From the NCBI GenBank assembly GCA_017745235.1, contig JAGHZU010000002.1:62001-126000 (forward strand): DNA of 64,000 nt. The letters run 5' to 3'. A program made the position numbers and the translations under genes. Every line of letters starts with the position of its first letter. The first letter of the stretch is position 1. This DNA is from Caulobacter sp. Its GTDB lineage: Bacteria; Pseudomonadota; Alphaproteobacteria; Caulobacterales; Caulobacteraceae. The notes below the pieces were generated by a model that worked only from the letters and a program-made list of their open reading frames with translations, was not told where the DNA came from and did no database searches. Shown in pieces: positions 50,067-59,392 of the stretch.

Positions 50067-52229
50067 CTATCCCTTCGCCGCCTTCTCCACCGCCTCGATC
50101 ACCAACCCCTCGGTCAGCAGCTGCGGCAGCACCGCCGGTTCGCCGCCGCCCTTGGGATAGACCAGGTACAAGGGCACGCCCGCGCGTCCATGCTCGGCCA
50201 GGGCCGCGGCGATGGTCGCGTCGCGCTTGGTCCAGTCGGCGCGCAGCAACACCGCGTCCGAGGCCTTGAAAGCGTCGGCCAGGCGCTGGCCCTTCAGGGC
50301 GGTTCCCTCATTGACCTTGCAGGTCACGCACCAGTCGGCGGTGAAGTCGACCATCACCACCTTGCCCTGAGCCTGCAGCGCCTTGACCTTTTCCGGGCTC
50401 CACGGCTCGGCGGCCAGGCTCGGCCCGGTCGAGGCCTGGGCGGCGGGGGTGGCGAGCGGCGCGGAGGCGGGCGGGACGGCGCGGACGCCGATCGCCACAA
50501 GGGCCACGGCGGCGGCCACCGACAGCGCGGCCAGGCCATAGGGCGCGGCCACGCCCTTGCCGACGATCGCACGCGCCTGGCCCAGGCCGTACAGCCAGCC
50601 GGCGAAGGCGATGAGCACGGCCGCGCCGAACAGGGCCGCCAGGGGGATCGAGCCGGTCTGCTGGCTATAGACCCAGGCCAGCCAGGCGGCGGTGGCGTAC
50701 ATCGGGAAGGCCAGGCCCTTCTTCAGCACGTCCATCCATGGACCGGGACGCGGCAGGCGGCCCAGCAGGGCCGGCACGAAGGCCAGGGCCACAAAGGGGG
50801 CAGCGAAGCCCAGGGCCAGGCCCAGGAACACCGCCAAGGCCACCAGCGGCGGCTGCACCAGGGCGTAGCCCAAAGCGCCGGCCATGAAAGGCGCCGTACA
50901 GGGCGCGGCGACCACCACCGCCAGGGCTCCGGTCAGGAACGCCCCCGCCAGGCCCGAGCCGCCGGCGCCGGCGCCCACGGCCTGCACCGAGGCGCCGACC
51001 TCGAACACGCCCGACATGTTCAGCGCCACCAGCAGCATCAGCAGGGCCAGGGCCGCAACCACGGCCGGCGACTGCAGCTGGAAGCCCCAGCCCACGGCCG
51101 CCCCGCCCGCGCGCACGGCGATCAGCAGGCCGGCCAGGACCAGGAAGGTGACCACGACGCCCGCCAGGAAGGCCAAGCCCTGCACGCGGGTCCTGCCCGC
51201 GTCGTGGGCGTGGGCGGTGAGGCTGGCGGCCTTCATCGACAGGATCGGGAAGACGCAGGGCATCAGGTTCAGGATCAGCCCGCCCAGAAAGGCGAAGGCC
51301 ACGGCCAGCGGCAGACCCAGGCCGGCGCCGGGGGCGTCCGTCGCCTTGGCGGCCGCGGGCGGCGGACCCATGCCCCCGGCCTCGGCGGGAAGTGTCCCCG
51401 GCGTGGCCGTGATCTCGTAGGCTGCGCCGCGCAGAGCCAGAACACCGGCCATCTCCGTCGGCGGCGTCTCGGCCTGGGTGAAGTCGTAACCCGGCGTCAG
51501 CGACAGGGTCAGCCCCTCGGGACCGCGCTCGATCCCCTGCTCGGCCGGGTGTTCGATGACCTTGCCCGAGTAGGGGAAGAAGAAGGCGCCGGACACGTCT
51601 GCGCCCTTCAGCGGCGCGCCAGTGACCGCGAGCTTCAGCACGCCGCCTTGCAGCGAGAATACGGCCTTGAGGCCTGCGGGCTTCGGCGCCTTGGCCAGGG
51701 TGTCGGCAATGCGCGCGCCCCAGACGGGATCGGCGGCGGGCGCTGCGGCCACGACCGGCAGCGTCAGGGTAAGGGTCGCGTCCTCAGGCACGCAGACCTG
51801 CTCGCAGACGAGGAAAGCAGCGGCGGCCTTGAGGGTGACGATCGAGCCGGGCTGGGCGGTGGCCGGCACGGTGATCGGCACCGGCAGCAGCACCTCGCCG
51901 GTATAGGCGAAGTCGAGCAGCGGCCCGACGCGGCTCTTCTCGGGCGTGGGCCAGACGATGTCGCCGGCCGTCCAGCCGTCGGGCAGAGTCCAGACGATGC
52001 GCGTGGCGTCGCCCGCGTCCCCCGGGTTGCGCCAGTAGGTGTGCCAGCCCGGCTGGATCTTCTGCCGCAGGGCCACGAACACGGTCGAGCCCGGAACAGC
52101 GCCCTGCTCCTGGGCCACCAGTTCCGCCTCGATATGGCCGGTCTGGACCGGGGCGGCGCGGGCGGGCGCCTGCAGGGCCACGGCCAGGATCAGCGCCGGA
52201 AGGAAGGCGAGCAGTCGACGCAGCAGCAT
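50067..52229 (-). CDS. Protein-disulfide reductase, DsbD/ScsB-like
   Basis: 720 residues. Signal peptide (RRLLAFLPALILAVALQAPARA), N-terminal DsbD-alpha/DUF-type periplasmic domain with a Cys pair (FLVCEQVCVPEDATL), then eight transmembrane helices including the DsbD beta-domain Cys-Pro motif LNLMPCVFPILSMKA and its mate VVAAPCTAPFMAGALG. The C-terminal thioredoxin domain has ADWCVTCKVNE (CVTC). It carries electrons from cytoplasmic thioredoxin to periplasmic partners such as DsbC/G- or TlpA-like proteins. Layout and size suit ScsB-type enzymes as well as DsbD. Confidence 0.91.
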   Translation of the reverse strand: MLLRRLLAFLPALILAVALQAPARAAPVQTGHIEAELVAQEQGAVPGSTVFVALRQKIQPGWHTYWRNPGDAGDATRIVWTLPDGWTAGDIVWPTPEKSRVGPLLDFAYTGEVLLPVPITVPATAQPGSIVTLKAAAAFLVCEQVCVPEDATLTLTLPVVAAAPAADPVWGARIADTLAKAPKPAGLKAVFSLQGGVLKLAVTGAPLKGADVSGAFFFPYSGKVIEHPAEQGIERGPEGLTLSLTPGYDFTQAETPPTEMAGVLALRGAAYEITATPGTLPAEAGGMGPPPAAAKATDAPGAGLGLPLAVAFAFLGGLILNLMPCVFPILSMKAASLTAHAHDAGRTRVQGLAFLAGVVVTFLVLAGLLIAVRAGGAAVGWGFQLQSPAVVAALALLMLLVALNMSGVFEVGASVQAVGAGAGGSGLAGAFLTGALAVVVAAPCTAPFMAGALGYALVQPPLVALAVFLGLALGFAAPFVALAFVPALLGRLPRPGPWMDVLKKGLAFPMYATAAWLAWVYSQQTGSIPLAALFGAAVLIAFAGWLYGLGQARAIVGKGVAAPYGLAALSVAAAVALVAIGVRAVPPASAPLATPAAQASTGPSLAAEPWSPEKVKALQAQGKVVMVDFTADWCVTCKVNEGTALKGQRLADAFKASDAVLLRADWTKRDATIAAALAEHGRAGVPLYLVYPKGGGEPAVLPQLLTEGLVIEAVEKAAKG

Positions 52230-52346
52230 GAACGGGTCCGAACGCGATCAAAGACGAGGCACGACACATGACCCCTCCGCGCGCTCTCGACAATGGCCAA
52301 GCCGACGTGTCAGGTCGGGATACAGCGTTTTGGGAGCGACTCGATC

Positions 52347-52739
52347 ATGCCCGCGGCCTTCGACGACATCGAGATCGGCCAGGTGGTCTCGCTGGGAGCC
52401 ACGGTGATCGACGCCAAGGCGCTGGAGACGTTCTGCGCCGCCTTCCAGCCGGGCTGGCCCCCCAGCGCGGGCGCGCCCGACACGCTGGTCTTCGCCATCT
52501 GGTCGCGCCTGGACACCGAGGCCAGCGCCGAATGGCCCCAGACCAAGCGGGTGGGCGTGGACGCGCTACGCTGGCTGCGCAACCCGCCGGCCGGCGAACT
52601 GCTGCGCGGCCGGATGACCGTGATGGGCAAGGACCCGGTCGGCGACGGCAAGGGCATCGTCATCGCCCAGCACGACCTGCTGGACGAGGCGGGGCGCCTG
52701 GTCTTCTCCTGCCTGACCCGCAGCATCTTCGCGCGATAG
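52347..52739 (+). CDS. MaoC-like hot-dog domain protein
   Basis: 130 residues from ATG 52347 (GGGAG about 10 nt upstream). The N-terminus AAFDDIEIGQVVSLGATVIDAKALETFCAAFQPG is the MaoC dehydratase-like start, followed by strands DTLVFAIWSRLD and VDALRWLRNPPAGELLRGRMTVMGKDP and a C-terminal IVIAQHDLLDEAGRLVFSCLTRSIF. The catalytic Asp-His pair typical of R-hydratases is not obvious, so activity is uncertain. The upstream in-frame start at 52293 would overlap noncoding sequence without a ribosome-binding site. Confidence 0.7.
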   Translation: MPAAFDDIEIGQVVSLGATVIDAKALETFCAAFQPGWPPSAGAPDTLVFAIWSRLDTEASAEWPQTKRVGVDALRWLRNPPAGELLRGRMTVMGKDPVGDGKGIVIAQHDLLDEAGRLVFSCLTRSIFAR

Positions 52740-52794
52740 CCGTCTGCGGGACGCGAAGGCTCCGGCGCGGATTGCATCGCCGCCAAACGAGAAA

Positions 52795-52830
52795 GGGCGG
52801 CGGACCCTTCCGGATCCGCCGCCCCTCTTT
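52795..52830. terminator. Bidirectional intrinsic terminator between MaoC-like gene and sapC
   Basis: Perfect 10-bp stem GGGCGGCGGA / TCCGCCGCCC (52795-52804, 52815-52824), with TCTTTT on the plus side and TTTCTC on the minus side, serving both convergent genes. Confidence 0.88.
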
Positions 52831-52850
52831 TCCAGCCTTGAGGCCGAACC

Positions 52851-53639
52851 TTAGTTCAGCGTGCCGGCGGCTTGCTGCTGGCGCGTCATCGCGATGGCGA
52901 TCAGGCGATCCCAGCCGACCAGCGACACCAGGTGGGCGTAGATCTGGGCCAGGGCGCCGCTGGCTTGCAGTTCCTTGGTCTTCTCCGCCGACAGGGCGTT
53001 CAGCTTCTCTTCCGAGACGCCGTAGTACTCGGCCACGGTCTGGGTCTCGCCGGCCGAACCATCAGCGTTCTGGGGCGTGAAGGTGGCGCGCTTCAGTTCG
53101 AAAAGGTCGTTGTCCTTCAGCAGTTGGACGAACGAGTCGGTGCGGCGGCGCTCGGTTTCAAAGTCGTCGCAGAACTTGATGCAGTTCTGGGTGTATTCGG
53201 TCGGCTCGCCCTTGTCGTCGAACAGACGGGTCTCACCGGCTTCCGACAGCAGATCCGAGGCGCGGTCGATGCAGACGATCATGCGGTCTTGCGCGTCGTC
53301 GTTGGCCAGGACGAACGGATAGCGACGGATGTAGGCGGGGATGTAGGCGCCCGGCTCGAAACCGCCGTCGGCCTGCACGAACAGGTTCTCGCCGTTGTTG
53401 AGGCCCATCACGGCCAGCGGCACGCGCTCGTCGCCAGCGAAGATGATCGGATACGACAGAGCCGAAGGGGCGAATTCGGTGACGGCCACCGGAACGGCGG
53501 TGCCGGCGATCGCGAAGCTGTAGGGCTTGTCCTTGTGGACCAGCGCCAGCTTGGCGTGCTGCTCACGGCTGAGCGGCTCCGGCGAGGTGTAGAACAGAAC
53601 GTTGCCGGAGATGGCGCCGGCGGCTTGGGTCGTTTCCAT
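52851..53639 (-). CDS. SapC family protein
   Basis: 262 residues from ATG 53639. The SapC domain is continuous: LFYTSPEPLSREQHAKLALVHKDKPYSFAIAGTAVPVAVTEFAPSALSYPIIFAGDERVPLAVMGLNNGENLFV, PAYIRRYPFVLAND and the acidic, charged C-terminal half. No signal peptide. The family occurs in S-layer-producing and other alphaproteobacteria, with a proposed but unproven role in S-layer biology. An upstream TTG at 53654 is possible; no ribosome-binding site is clear for either. Confidence 0.87.
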   Translation of the reverse strand: METTQAAGAISGNVLFYTSPEPLSREQHAKLALVHKDKPYSFAIAGTAVPVAVTEFAPSALSYPIIFAGDERVPLAVMGLNNGENLFVQADGGFEPGAYIPAYIRRYPFVLANDDAQDRMIVCIDRASDLLSEAGETRLFDDKGEPTEYTQNCIKFCDDFETERRRTDSFVQLLKDNDLFELKRATFTPQNADGSAGETQTVAEYYGVSEEKLNALSAEKTKELQASGALAQIYAHLVSLVGWDRLIAIAMTRQQQAAGTLN

Positions 53640-53824
53640 GGACAAGCTCGACAAAAAGCTAGTGAGCGGACGCCCTTTTTCGCTCAGGCGGCCTTTGAAG
53701 GTCCGGCGCTTCTAGCCGATCCGGAGGGGCCTCGCAATCGACCCCTCCTCCGCCGAAGTTAAGGCGCGCCGGGATTTCGCCCTTTGCGCGAACCTTCCCC
53801 TACCGCCGTTCGTCAGGACCGCCC

Positions 53825-55870
53825 CTAGAACTTCCAGGACACGCCCGCGCGCAGCGAGCGGCCCGGCGAGGGGGCGATGTCCTTGAGGAACGAGACGTGC
53901 TCGCGGATCTCGGCGTTGGTCAGGTTGCGGCCATCGATGAACAGCAGTAGCGGCGAGTTCGCCGAGGGCTTGAAGGTGGTCTTCAGGTTGACCGCCGTAT
54001 AGCCGTCGGTGGGGGTCTCGAACTGGGCCACCCGATCCTGCTCGGCCACACGGCGCACCTCAAGGGTGGTCGCGAAGCGCGGAGTGGTCCACACGGCCGA
54101 GCCGCTCAGGGCCCACGGCGGGATGCGGGCGGGGACGCCGGCGTCGGTGGAACCGTGCACCCAGTCGAACGTCGTCTCCAGCCGCAGCGACTGGCTGGCG
54201 CCGCGCCAGGCTTCGTAGCTGCCTTCCAGCTCCAGCCCGTGGAAGTCGGCCTTGGTCTGGAAGTACTGGTAGACGGGCAGGTCGTCCTCGACCGCACCGG
54301 TCGGGGCCTCCTCGATGAAGTTGTCATACTTGGCGGCCCACAGGTGGCCTTCGGCGCGCAAGCGATCGCCCTTCCAGCGCACGGTGGCCTCCAGCGAGGT
54401 GACCGTCTCGGAATCCAGCTTGTCGTCGCCCTTCTCGTAGCCGCCGGTGCCCGGGTGCGGGCCGTCGGCGAACAGTTCGAACTCGGTCGGGGCGCGACCG
54501 TTGCGCGACAGGGTCAGGGCGGTGAACAGGCTGTCGGTCGGCTTGTAGAACAGCCCCAGCGAGGCCGAGACGTTGTCGAAGTCACGCTTCTCGGTCGGGG
54601 TCTGGAGGCTGCGGGTGTCGAAGCGCAGGCCGGCGTCCACGCCCCACTTGCCGCGATCCAGGCGCTGCAGGGTGAAGATCCCGTACTCCTTGATCGTGGT
54701 CGAGGGCACGAAGGCCTCGTCGCCGATCGCCTCGAAATGGCGGTCCAGGGCCTGGAAGCCGATGGCCCCCTGGTGCCCCTCGTGCTCGCGATGGACCAGT
54801 TCGATGCGGCCTTCCGTGCCATGCGACAGGAAGCGGGTGCCGACCTCGCCGTCCTCGACGCTGACCTCGGCGTGCTCGTAGTCGGCGTAGCCCACCGAGA
54901 AGCGGACCTTCTCGAACAGGGCGTTGTCCAGTTCCTGCTCGCCGCGCAGGTCGTAGCGGGTCTGCTGCAGGTGGATCGAGACGGGGCCTTCGGCGTCGGG
55001 ATCGATCGGGGCCAGGATCTGCTCGTACGGCACGCCGTAGGTGGTGTCGGTCTTCTTGACCGAGGCTCCGATGAAGCCGCGGTCATGCACCCACGACACG
55101 CCCGCGCCGTAGGCGTCGACCTCGACGTCGCTGTTCTTGACCTTGTGGTCGGGGTCCACCGTCAGGCCGTCGCGGGCCGCCAGGCGGTCCGACACGGCGG
55201 CGGTCGGGATCGAGTAGTCGTCGGTGCGGCGGCTGGAGAAATCGGCGGCGAAGACGATGGGGCCTTTGCCGGCCTTGATCGCGCCGTTGTAGGCGTAGCC
55301 GTCGTCGACCGACGAGACCGAGGCCGCGAAACGTCCTTCGAGACCGTTGGCGGCCGGACTGGACGGGACGCGCTCGTCGATTATGTTGACCACGCCGCCG
55401 ATGCCCGAGCCGCCGTAGGCCAGGGTGGAGGGGCCGCGCAGCACTTCGATGCGCGAGGCCTCGCCCGGATCGCTGGCCACGGCGTGGTCGGGCGACAGGG
55501 CGCTGGCGTCCACCTGGCCCACGCCGTTCTGCAACACCATCACCCGCGGGCCGGACAGCCCCCGGATCACCGGTCGCGAGGCGCCGGGACCATAGAAGGT
55601 GGAGCGCAGGCCAGGCAGGCCATTCAGCATGTCGCCCAGGCCGGCGGCGGGGGCGGTGTCCAGTTGGTCGCGCGTGATGACGTTGACGCTGCTGGTCACG
55701 GTGTCCAGCGACACGGCGTAGGGGGCGGCGGTGACCACCACCTTGTCGACGGCGTTGCTGTCGGTCTCGGCCGCGGGCGGCGCGGCGGGGGCGTCGGCGG
55801 CATGGGCCAGCGGCGCGATCGAGACGAACGCCAACAGGCTCGCGGCGGAGAGAAGGACGCGACGGGGCAT
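53825..55870 (-). CDS. TonB-dependent receptor, ZnuD-like (probable zinc receptor)
   Basis: 681 residues. Signal peptide (MPRRVLLSAASLLAFVSIAPLAHA), plug with VDKVVVTAAPY (TonB box region), PGLRSTFYGPGASRPVIRGLSGPRVMVLQNGVGQVDASALSPDHAVASDPGEASRIEVLRGPSTLAYGGSGIGGVVNI, and a barrel ending in NAEIREHVSFLKDIAPSPGRSLRAGVSWKF. That C-terminal HVSFLKDIAPSPGR block is the hallmark of the ZnuD zinc/heme receptor group. A palindrome resembling a Zur operator lies 44-58 nt upstream, supporting zinc-starvation control. Confidence 0.9.
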   Translation of the reverse strand: MPRRVLLSAASLLAFVSIAPLAHAADAPAAPPAAETDSNAVDKVVVTAAPYAVSLDTVTSSVNVITRDQLDTAPAAGLGDMLNGLPGLRSTFYGPGASRPVIRGLSGPRVMVLQNGVGQVDASALSPDHAVASDPGEASRIEVLRGPSTLAYGGSGIGGVVNIIDERVPSSPAANGLEGRFAASVSSVDDGYAYNGAIKAGKGPIVFAADFSSRRTDDYSIPTAAVSDRLAARDGLTVDPDHKVKNSDVEVDAYGAGVSWVHDRGFIGASVKKTDTTYGVPYEQILAPIDPDAEGPVSIHLQQTRYDLRGEQELDNALFEKVRFSVGYADYEHAEVSVEDGEVGTRFLSHGTEGRIELVHREHEGHQGAIGFQALDRHFEAIGDEAFVPSTTIKEYGIFTLQRLDRGKWGVDAGLRFDTRSLQTPTEKRDFDNVSASLGLFYKPTDSLFTALTLSRNGRAPTEFELFADGPHPGTGGYEKGDDKLDSETVTSLEATVRWKGDRLRAEGHLWAAKYDNFIEEAPTGAVEDDLPVYQYFQTKADFHGLELEGSYEAWRGASQSLRLETTFDWVHGSTDAGVPARIPPWALSGSAVWTTPRFATTLEVRRVAEQDRVAQFETPTDGYTAVNLKTTFKPSANSPLLLFIDGRNLTNAEIREHVSFLKDIAPSPGRSLRAGVSWKF

Positions 55871-55913
55871 GAACGAAATCCTGAACCTTGGCCGGAGGAG
55901 CGGCGCGAATGAG

Positions 55914-55928
55914 TGTTATGAAATAACA
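55914..55928. promoter_or_regulatory. Zur-box-like palindrome
   Basis: TGTTAT-GAA-ATAACA, a perfect 6-bp-arm palindrome in an AT-rich island upstream of the ZnuD-like receptor (minus) and about 60 nt upstream of the divergent phosphatase (plus). It resembles the GTTAT/ATAAC half-sites bound by Zur in proteobacteria. Confidence 0.65.
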
Positions 55929-55988
55929 TATCTTCCCGTCAAGCCGGTTCGTGCTTGACGTCGCCGTTCCCCGCCCTTCTCTGGGCCC

Positions 55989-56822
55989 ATGATCGTTTGG
56001 AAGCCCTCCTCGCCTCGTCAGACCCTGGTCGCCGCCGCCTTTGTGGGCGCCGTGACCGCGGGCTGCGCGCCCGTTCACGACCTCTTGGGGACGTCAGGCA
56101 AGACGCCCGCCTACGCCGTCAGCCCCAGCACGGCCAGTTGGACCAAGCCTCCGCCGGGTTATCTCCAGACGGGCATGAACCTGGACGGCGCGGCCATCGT
56201 CGGCCCTCCGCCCGCACCGGACTCGCCGCGCGGCAAGGCCGACCGGCGGACCTTCGAGGAGACGCGCAAGCTGGCGGGCACGCCGGCCTGGGACAAGGCG
56301 ATCGCCGACGCCGACCTGTCGGGCAAGCACGGCTTCAAGAGCTTCTCCTGCGCGGCCGGCGTGAACATCGGCCCTGAGGCCACGCCGGTGCTGGCCAACA
56401 TGCTGCTGCGGATGACCGATGACGCCGCCACGCTCTATCAGCCGGCCAAGGCGGTCTTCCAGCGCCCTCGGCCGCCAGTGGGCAACACCAGGCCGATCTG
56501 CGTGCCGCGCGAGAAGTGGATCGAGACCGACGGCTCCTACCCGTCCGGCCACGGCCTGATCGGCTGGTCCTGGGCCCTGGTGATCTCCGAGGTCGCGCCC
56601 GAGAAGGCCAGCGCCATCCTGGCCCGGGGCCGCGAGTTCGGCGACAGCCGCATCGTCTGCGGCGTGCATTTCCAGAGCGACATCGAGGCCGGCCGCTATC
56701 TGGGCTCGGCCCTGGTCTCGCGCCTGCACCAGGACCCGGCCTTCATGGCCGACCTGGAAAAGGCCAGGGCCGAGGTGGCGGCGTCGCGAGCCAGCGGCGC
56801 GCCGACAGGCTGCGGAACCTAG
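55989..56822 (+). CDS. Class A acid phosphatase (PAP2 superfamily), lipoprotein-like
   Basis: 277 residues. The N-terminus LVAAAFVGAVTAGCAPVH has a lipobox-like AGC. All three vanadium-haloperoxidase-type phosphatase motifs are present: KAVFQRPRPPV (K-x6-RP), YPSGHGLIGWSWAL (PSGH) and SRIVCGVHFQSDIEAGRYLG (SR-x5-H-x3-D). Class A nonspecific acid phosphatases act in the periplasm or at the surface to free phosphate. Divergent from the zinc receptor across a shared promoter region. Its TAG stop overlaps the stop of the convergent GNAT gene within one CTAG tetranucleotide. Confidence 0.9.
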   Translation: MIVWKPSSPRQTLVAAAFVGAVTAGCAPVHDLLGTSGKTPAYAVSPSTASWTKPPPGYLQTGMNLDGAAIVGPPPAPDSPRGKADRRTFEETRKLAGTPAWDKAIADADLSGKHGFKSFSCAAGVNIGPEATPVLANMLLRMTDDAATLYQPAKAVFQRPRPPVGNTRPICVPREKWIETDGSYPSGHGLIGWSWALVISEVAPEKASAILARGREFGDSRIVCGVHFQSDIEAGRYLGSALVSRLHQDPAFMADLEKARAEVAASRASGAPTGCGT

Positions 56823-57363
56823 GCTTCCCCGCCCGGATAGGGTTTGGGACGAGCTGCGAAGACCACGTGGGGACGCAGGGGATCGCCGTCGGTCAGCTGC
56901 GGATGTTCGAAGTCGCGGGCCGGATCGTAGGTCATGCCCAGCCGGCGCATCACCGCCTGGGACGCCAGGTTCGTGCGGGCGGTGAAGGCGATGATCTCGT
57001 CGATGCCGAGGTCGAAGCCGTAGTCCAGGGCCGCGCGGGCCGCCTCGGTGGCGTAGCCCTGGCCCCAGGCGTCGGGCGCGTATCGCCAGCCGATCTCGAC
57101 CTGGCCGACCATCGGATTATCGTCAGGCACATGCCAGATGCCGGTCAGACCGATCACCCGCCGGTCGGCGCGCCGCTCGACCACATAGAAGCCGAAGCCG
57201 TGCTGGGCGAACTGGGCCTGGATGCGATCCACGAAGTCGTCGCTGGCCGCGCGGTCGCGCACGCCGCCCAGCCAAGCGCCCACGCGGGGATCGGCGTTGA
57301 TGGCCGCGATCGCGTCCCGGTCGGCGTCGACCGGCGCGCGCAGGACGAGCCGATCGGTCCCGA

Positions 57364-57367
<4 letters not shown>
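56819..57367 (-). CDS. GNAT family N-acetyltransferase
   Basis: 182 residues from GTG 57367, overlapping the aguB stop by 4 nt (GTGA). The RimJ/RimL-type GNAT fold is clear: TDRLVLRAPVDADRDAIAAINADPRVGAWLGG, FGFYVVERRADRRVIGLTGIWHV, EIGWRYAPDAWGQGYATEAARAALDYGF (acetyl-CoA loop), and TARTNLASQAVMRRLGMTYD. It is coupled to the putrescine genes, so it may acetylate putrescine or agmatine, but RimJ-like sequences are broadly diverse. Confidence 0.87.
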
Positions 57368-58241
<874 letters not shown>

Positions 58242-58242
<1 letters not shown>

Positions 58243-59249
58243 TAGACGGTCTCCGGTTCTTGCTGGCTGATGCAGTGGAACGAGCCGCCGCCCGTCAGGA
58301 TGGCGGTCGACGGCAGGCCGATGACCTCGCGCTCGGGGAACAGGCCCTTGATGACCTCGACGGCGAAGGCGCCCGACTCCTCGGCGTAGATCGGCACGAT
58401 CACCGCCTCGTTGGCGATCAGGAAGTTCATGTGCGAGGCCGGGATAGGTTCGCCGTCCTCGTCCAGGATCCGGCCCGGCGAGGGGATGCGGGCCACCTGC
58501 AGGGGCGAGCCGCGGCTGTCGGTCATCTGGGCCAGGGCGCGGGCGGTCTCGGCATAGACCTCTGCGTTGGGGTCGTCGGCGCCGAAGGCCATCGGGCAGG
58601 CCACCACGCCCGGCGCGACGAAGCGGGCCAGGTTGTCGACATGGCCGTCGGTGTGGTCGTTGAGCAGGCCGTCGCCCAGCCACAGCACCTTCTTGGCGCC
58701 CAGGGCCTTGGTCAGGGCGGCCGTGGCCTTGGCCTCGTCCCAGTCGCCGTTGCGGTTTTCGTTCAGCAGACACTGACGGGTGGTCAGGATGGTGCCCGAT
58801 CCGTCATGGTCCAGCGCGCCGCCTTCCAGGACGAAGTCGTTGCGGGCCAGGGGCGCGCCGCTGGCGGCGGCGATCTGCTCGGCCACGATGTCGTCGCCTT
58901 CCAGCTGGTACTTGCCGCCCCAGCCGTTGAACTTGAAGCTGGCGGCCACGGCCGCGTCGTTCGCCTGGGTGAAGATGGGGCCGGTGTCGCGCAGCCAGAT
59001 GTCGCCAAACTGGCCGCGGACGATCTCGACCGTGGTGTCGCCCAGCAGGGCGCGGGCGGCGGCCTCGGCCTCGTCGCCGACCACCATCAGGCGCACGCGC
59101 TCGCCGCCCGGGCCGGCCAGGGCGCGGGCCAGATCGGCGACCTCCTGCTGGGCCTGCTCCAGGTCTTCCTGCCAAAGCTCGGCGTGGCTGGGAAAGCCCA
59201 CCCACATGGCGCGGTGCGGAGCCCACTCGGCGGGGACGGTCGTGGTCAT
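58242..59249 (-). CDS. aguA: Agmatine deiminase
   Basis: 335 residues. Guanidino-group modifying enzyme: FNGWGGKYQLEGDDIVAEQIA, ALDHDGSGTILTTRQCLLNENRN, DGLLNDHTDGHVDNLARFVAPG, and the nucleophile Cys in GGSFHCISQQEP near the C-terminus. It converts agmatine to N-carbamoylputrescine plus ammonia, the first step of the arginine-derived putrescine route completed by AguB. It heads the aguA-aguB-GNAT operon. No arginine decarboxylase is within the window. Confidence 0.95.
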
Positions 59250-59328
59250 GAGCGAAACCTGATCGAAACGGAGGCGCGCAAATGGGCCGTAGAGGCCCCG
59301 GGGTCAAGCGCGGTCATAGCAAATGCCT

Positions 59329-59375
59329 GCGACAAAAGAAAAAGGGCGGCCCGTCGCCGGGCCGCCCTTCTCTTT
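59329..59375 (-). terminator. Intrinsic terminator of TonB receptor gene
   Basis: Perfect stem GGGCGGCCC / GGGCCGCCC (59344-59352, 59359-59367). On the minus strand it is followed by TTTTTCTTTTGTCGC. Confidence 0.92.
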
Positions 59376-59392
59376 TAGAGCCTGTGCTCGGC

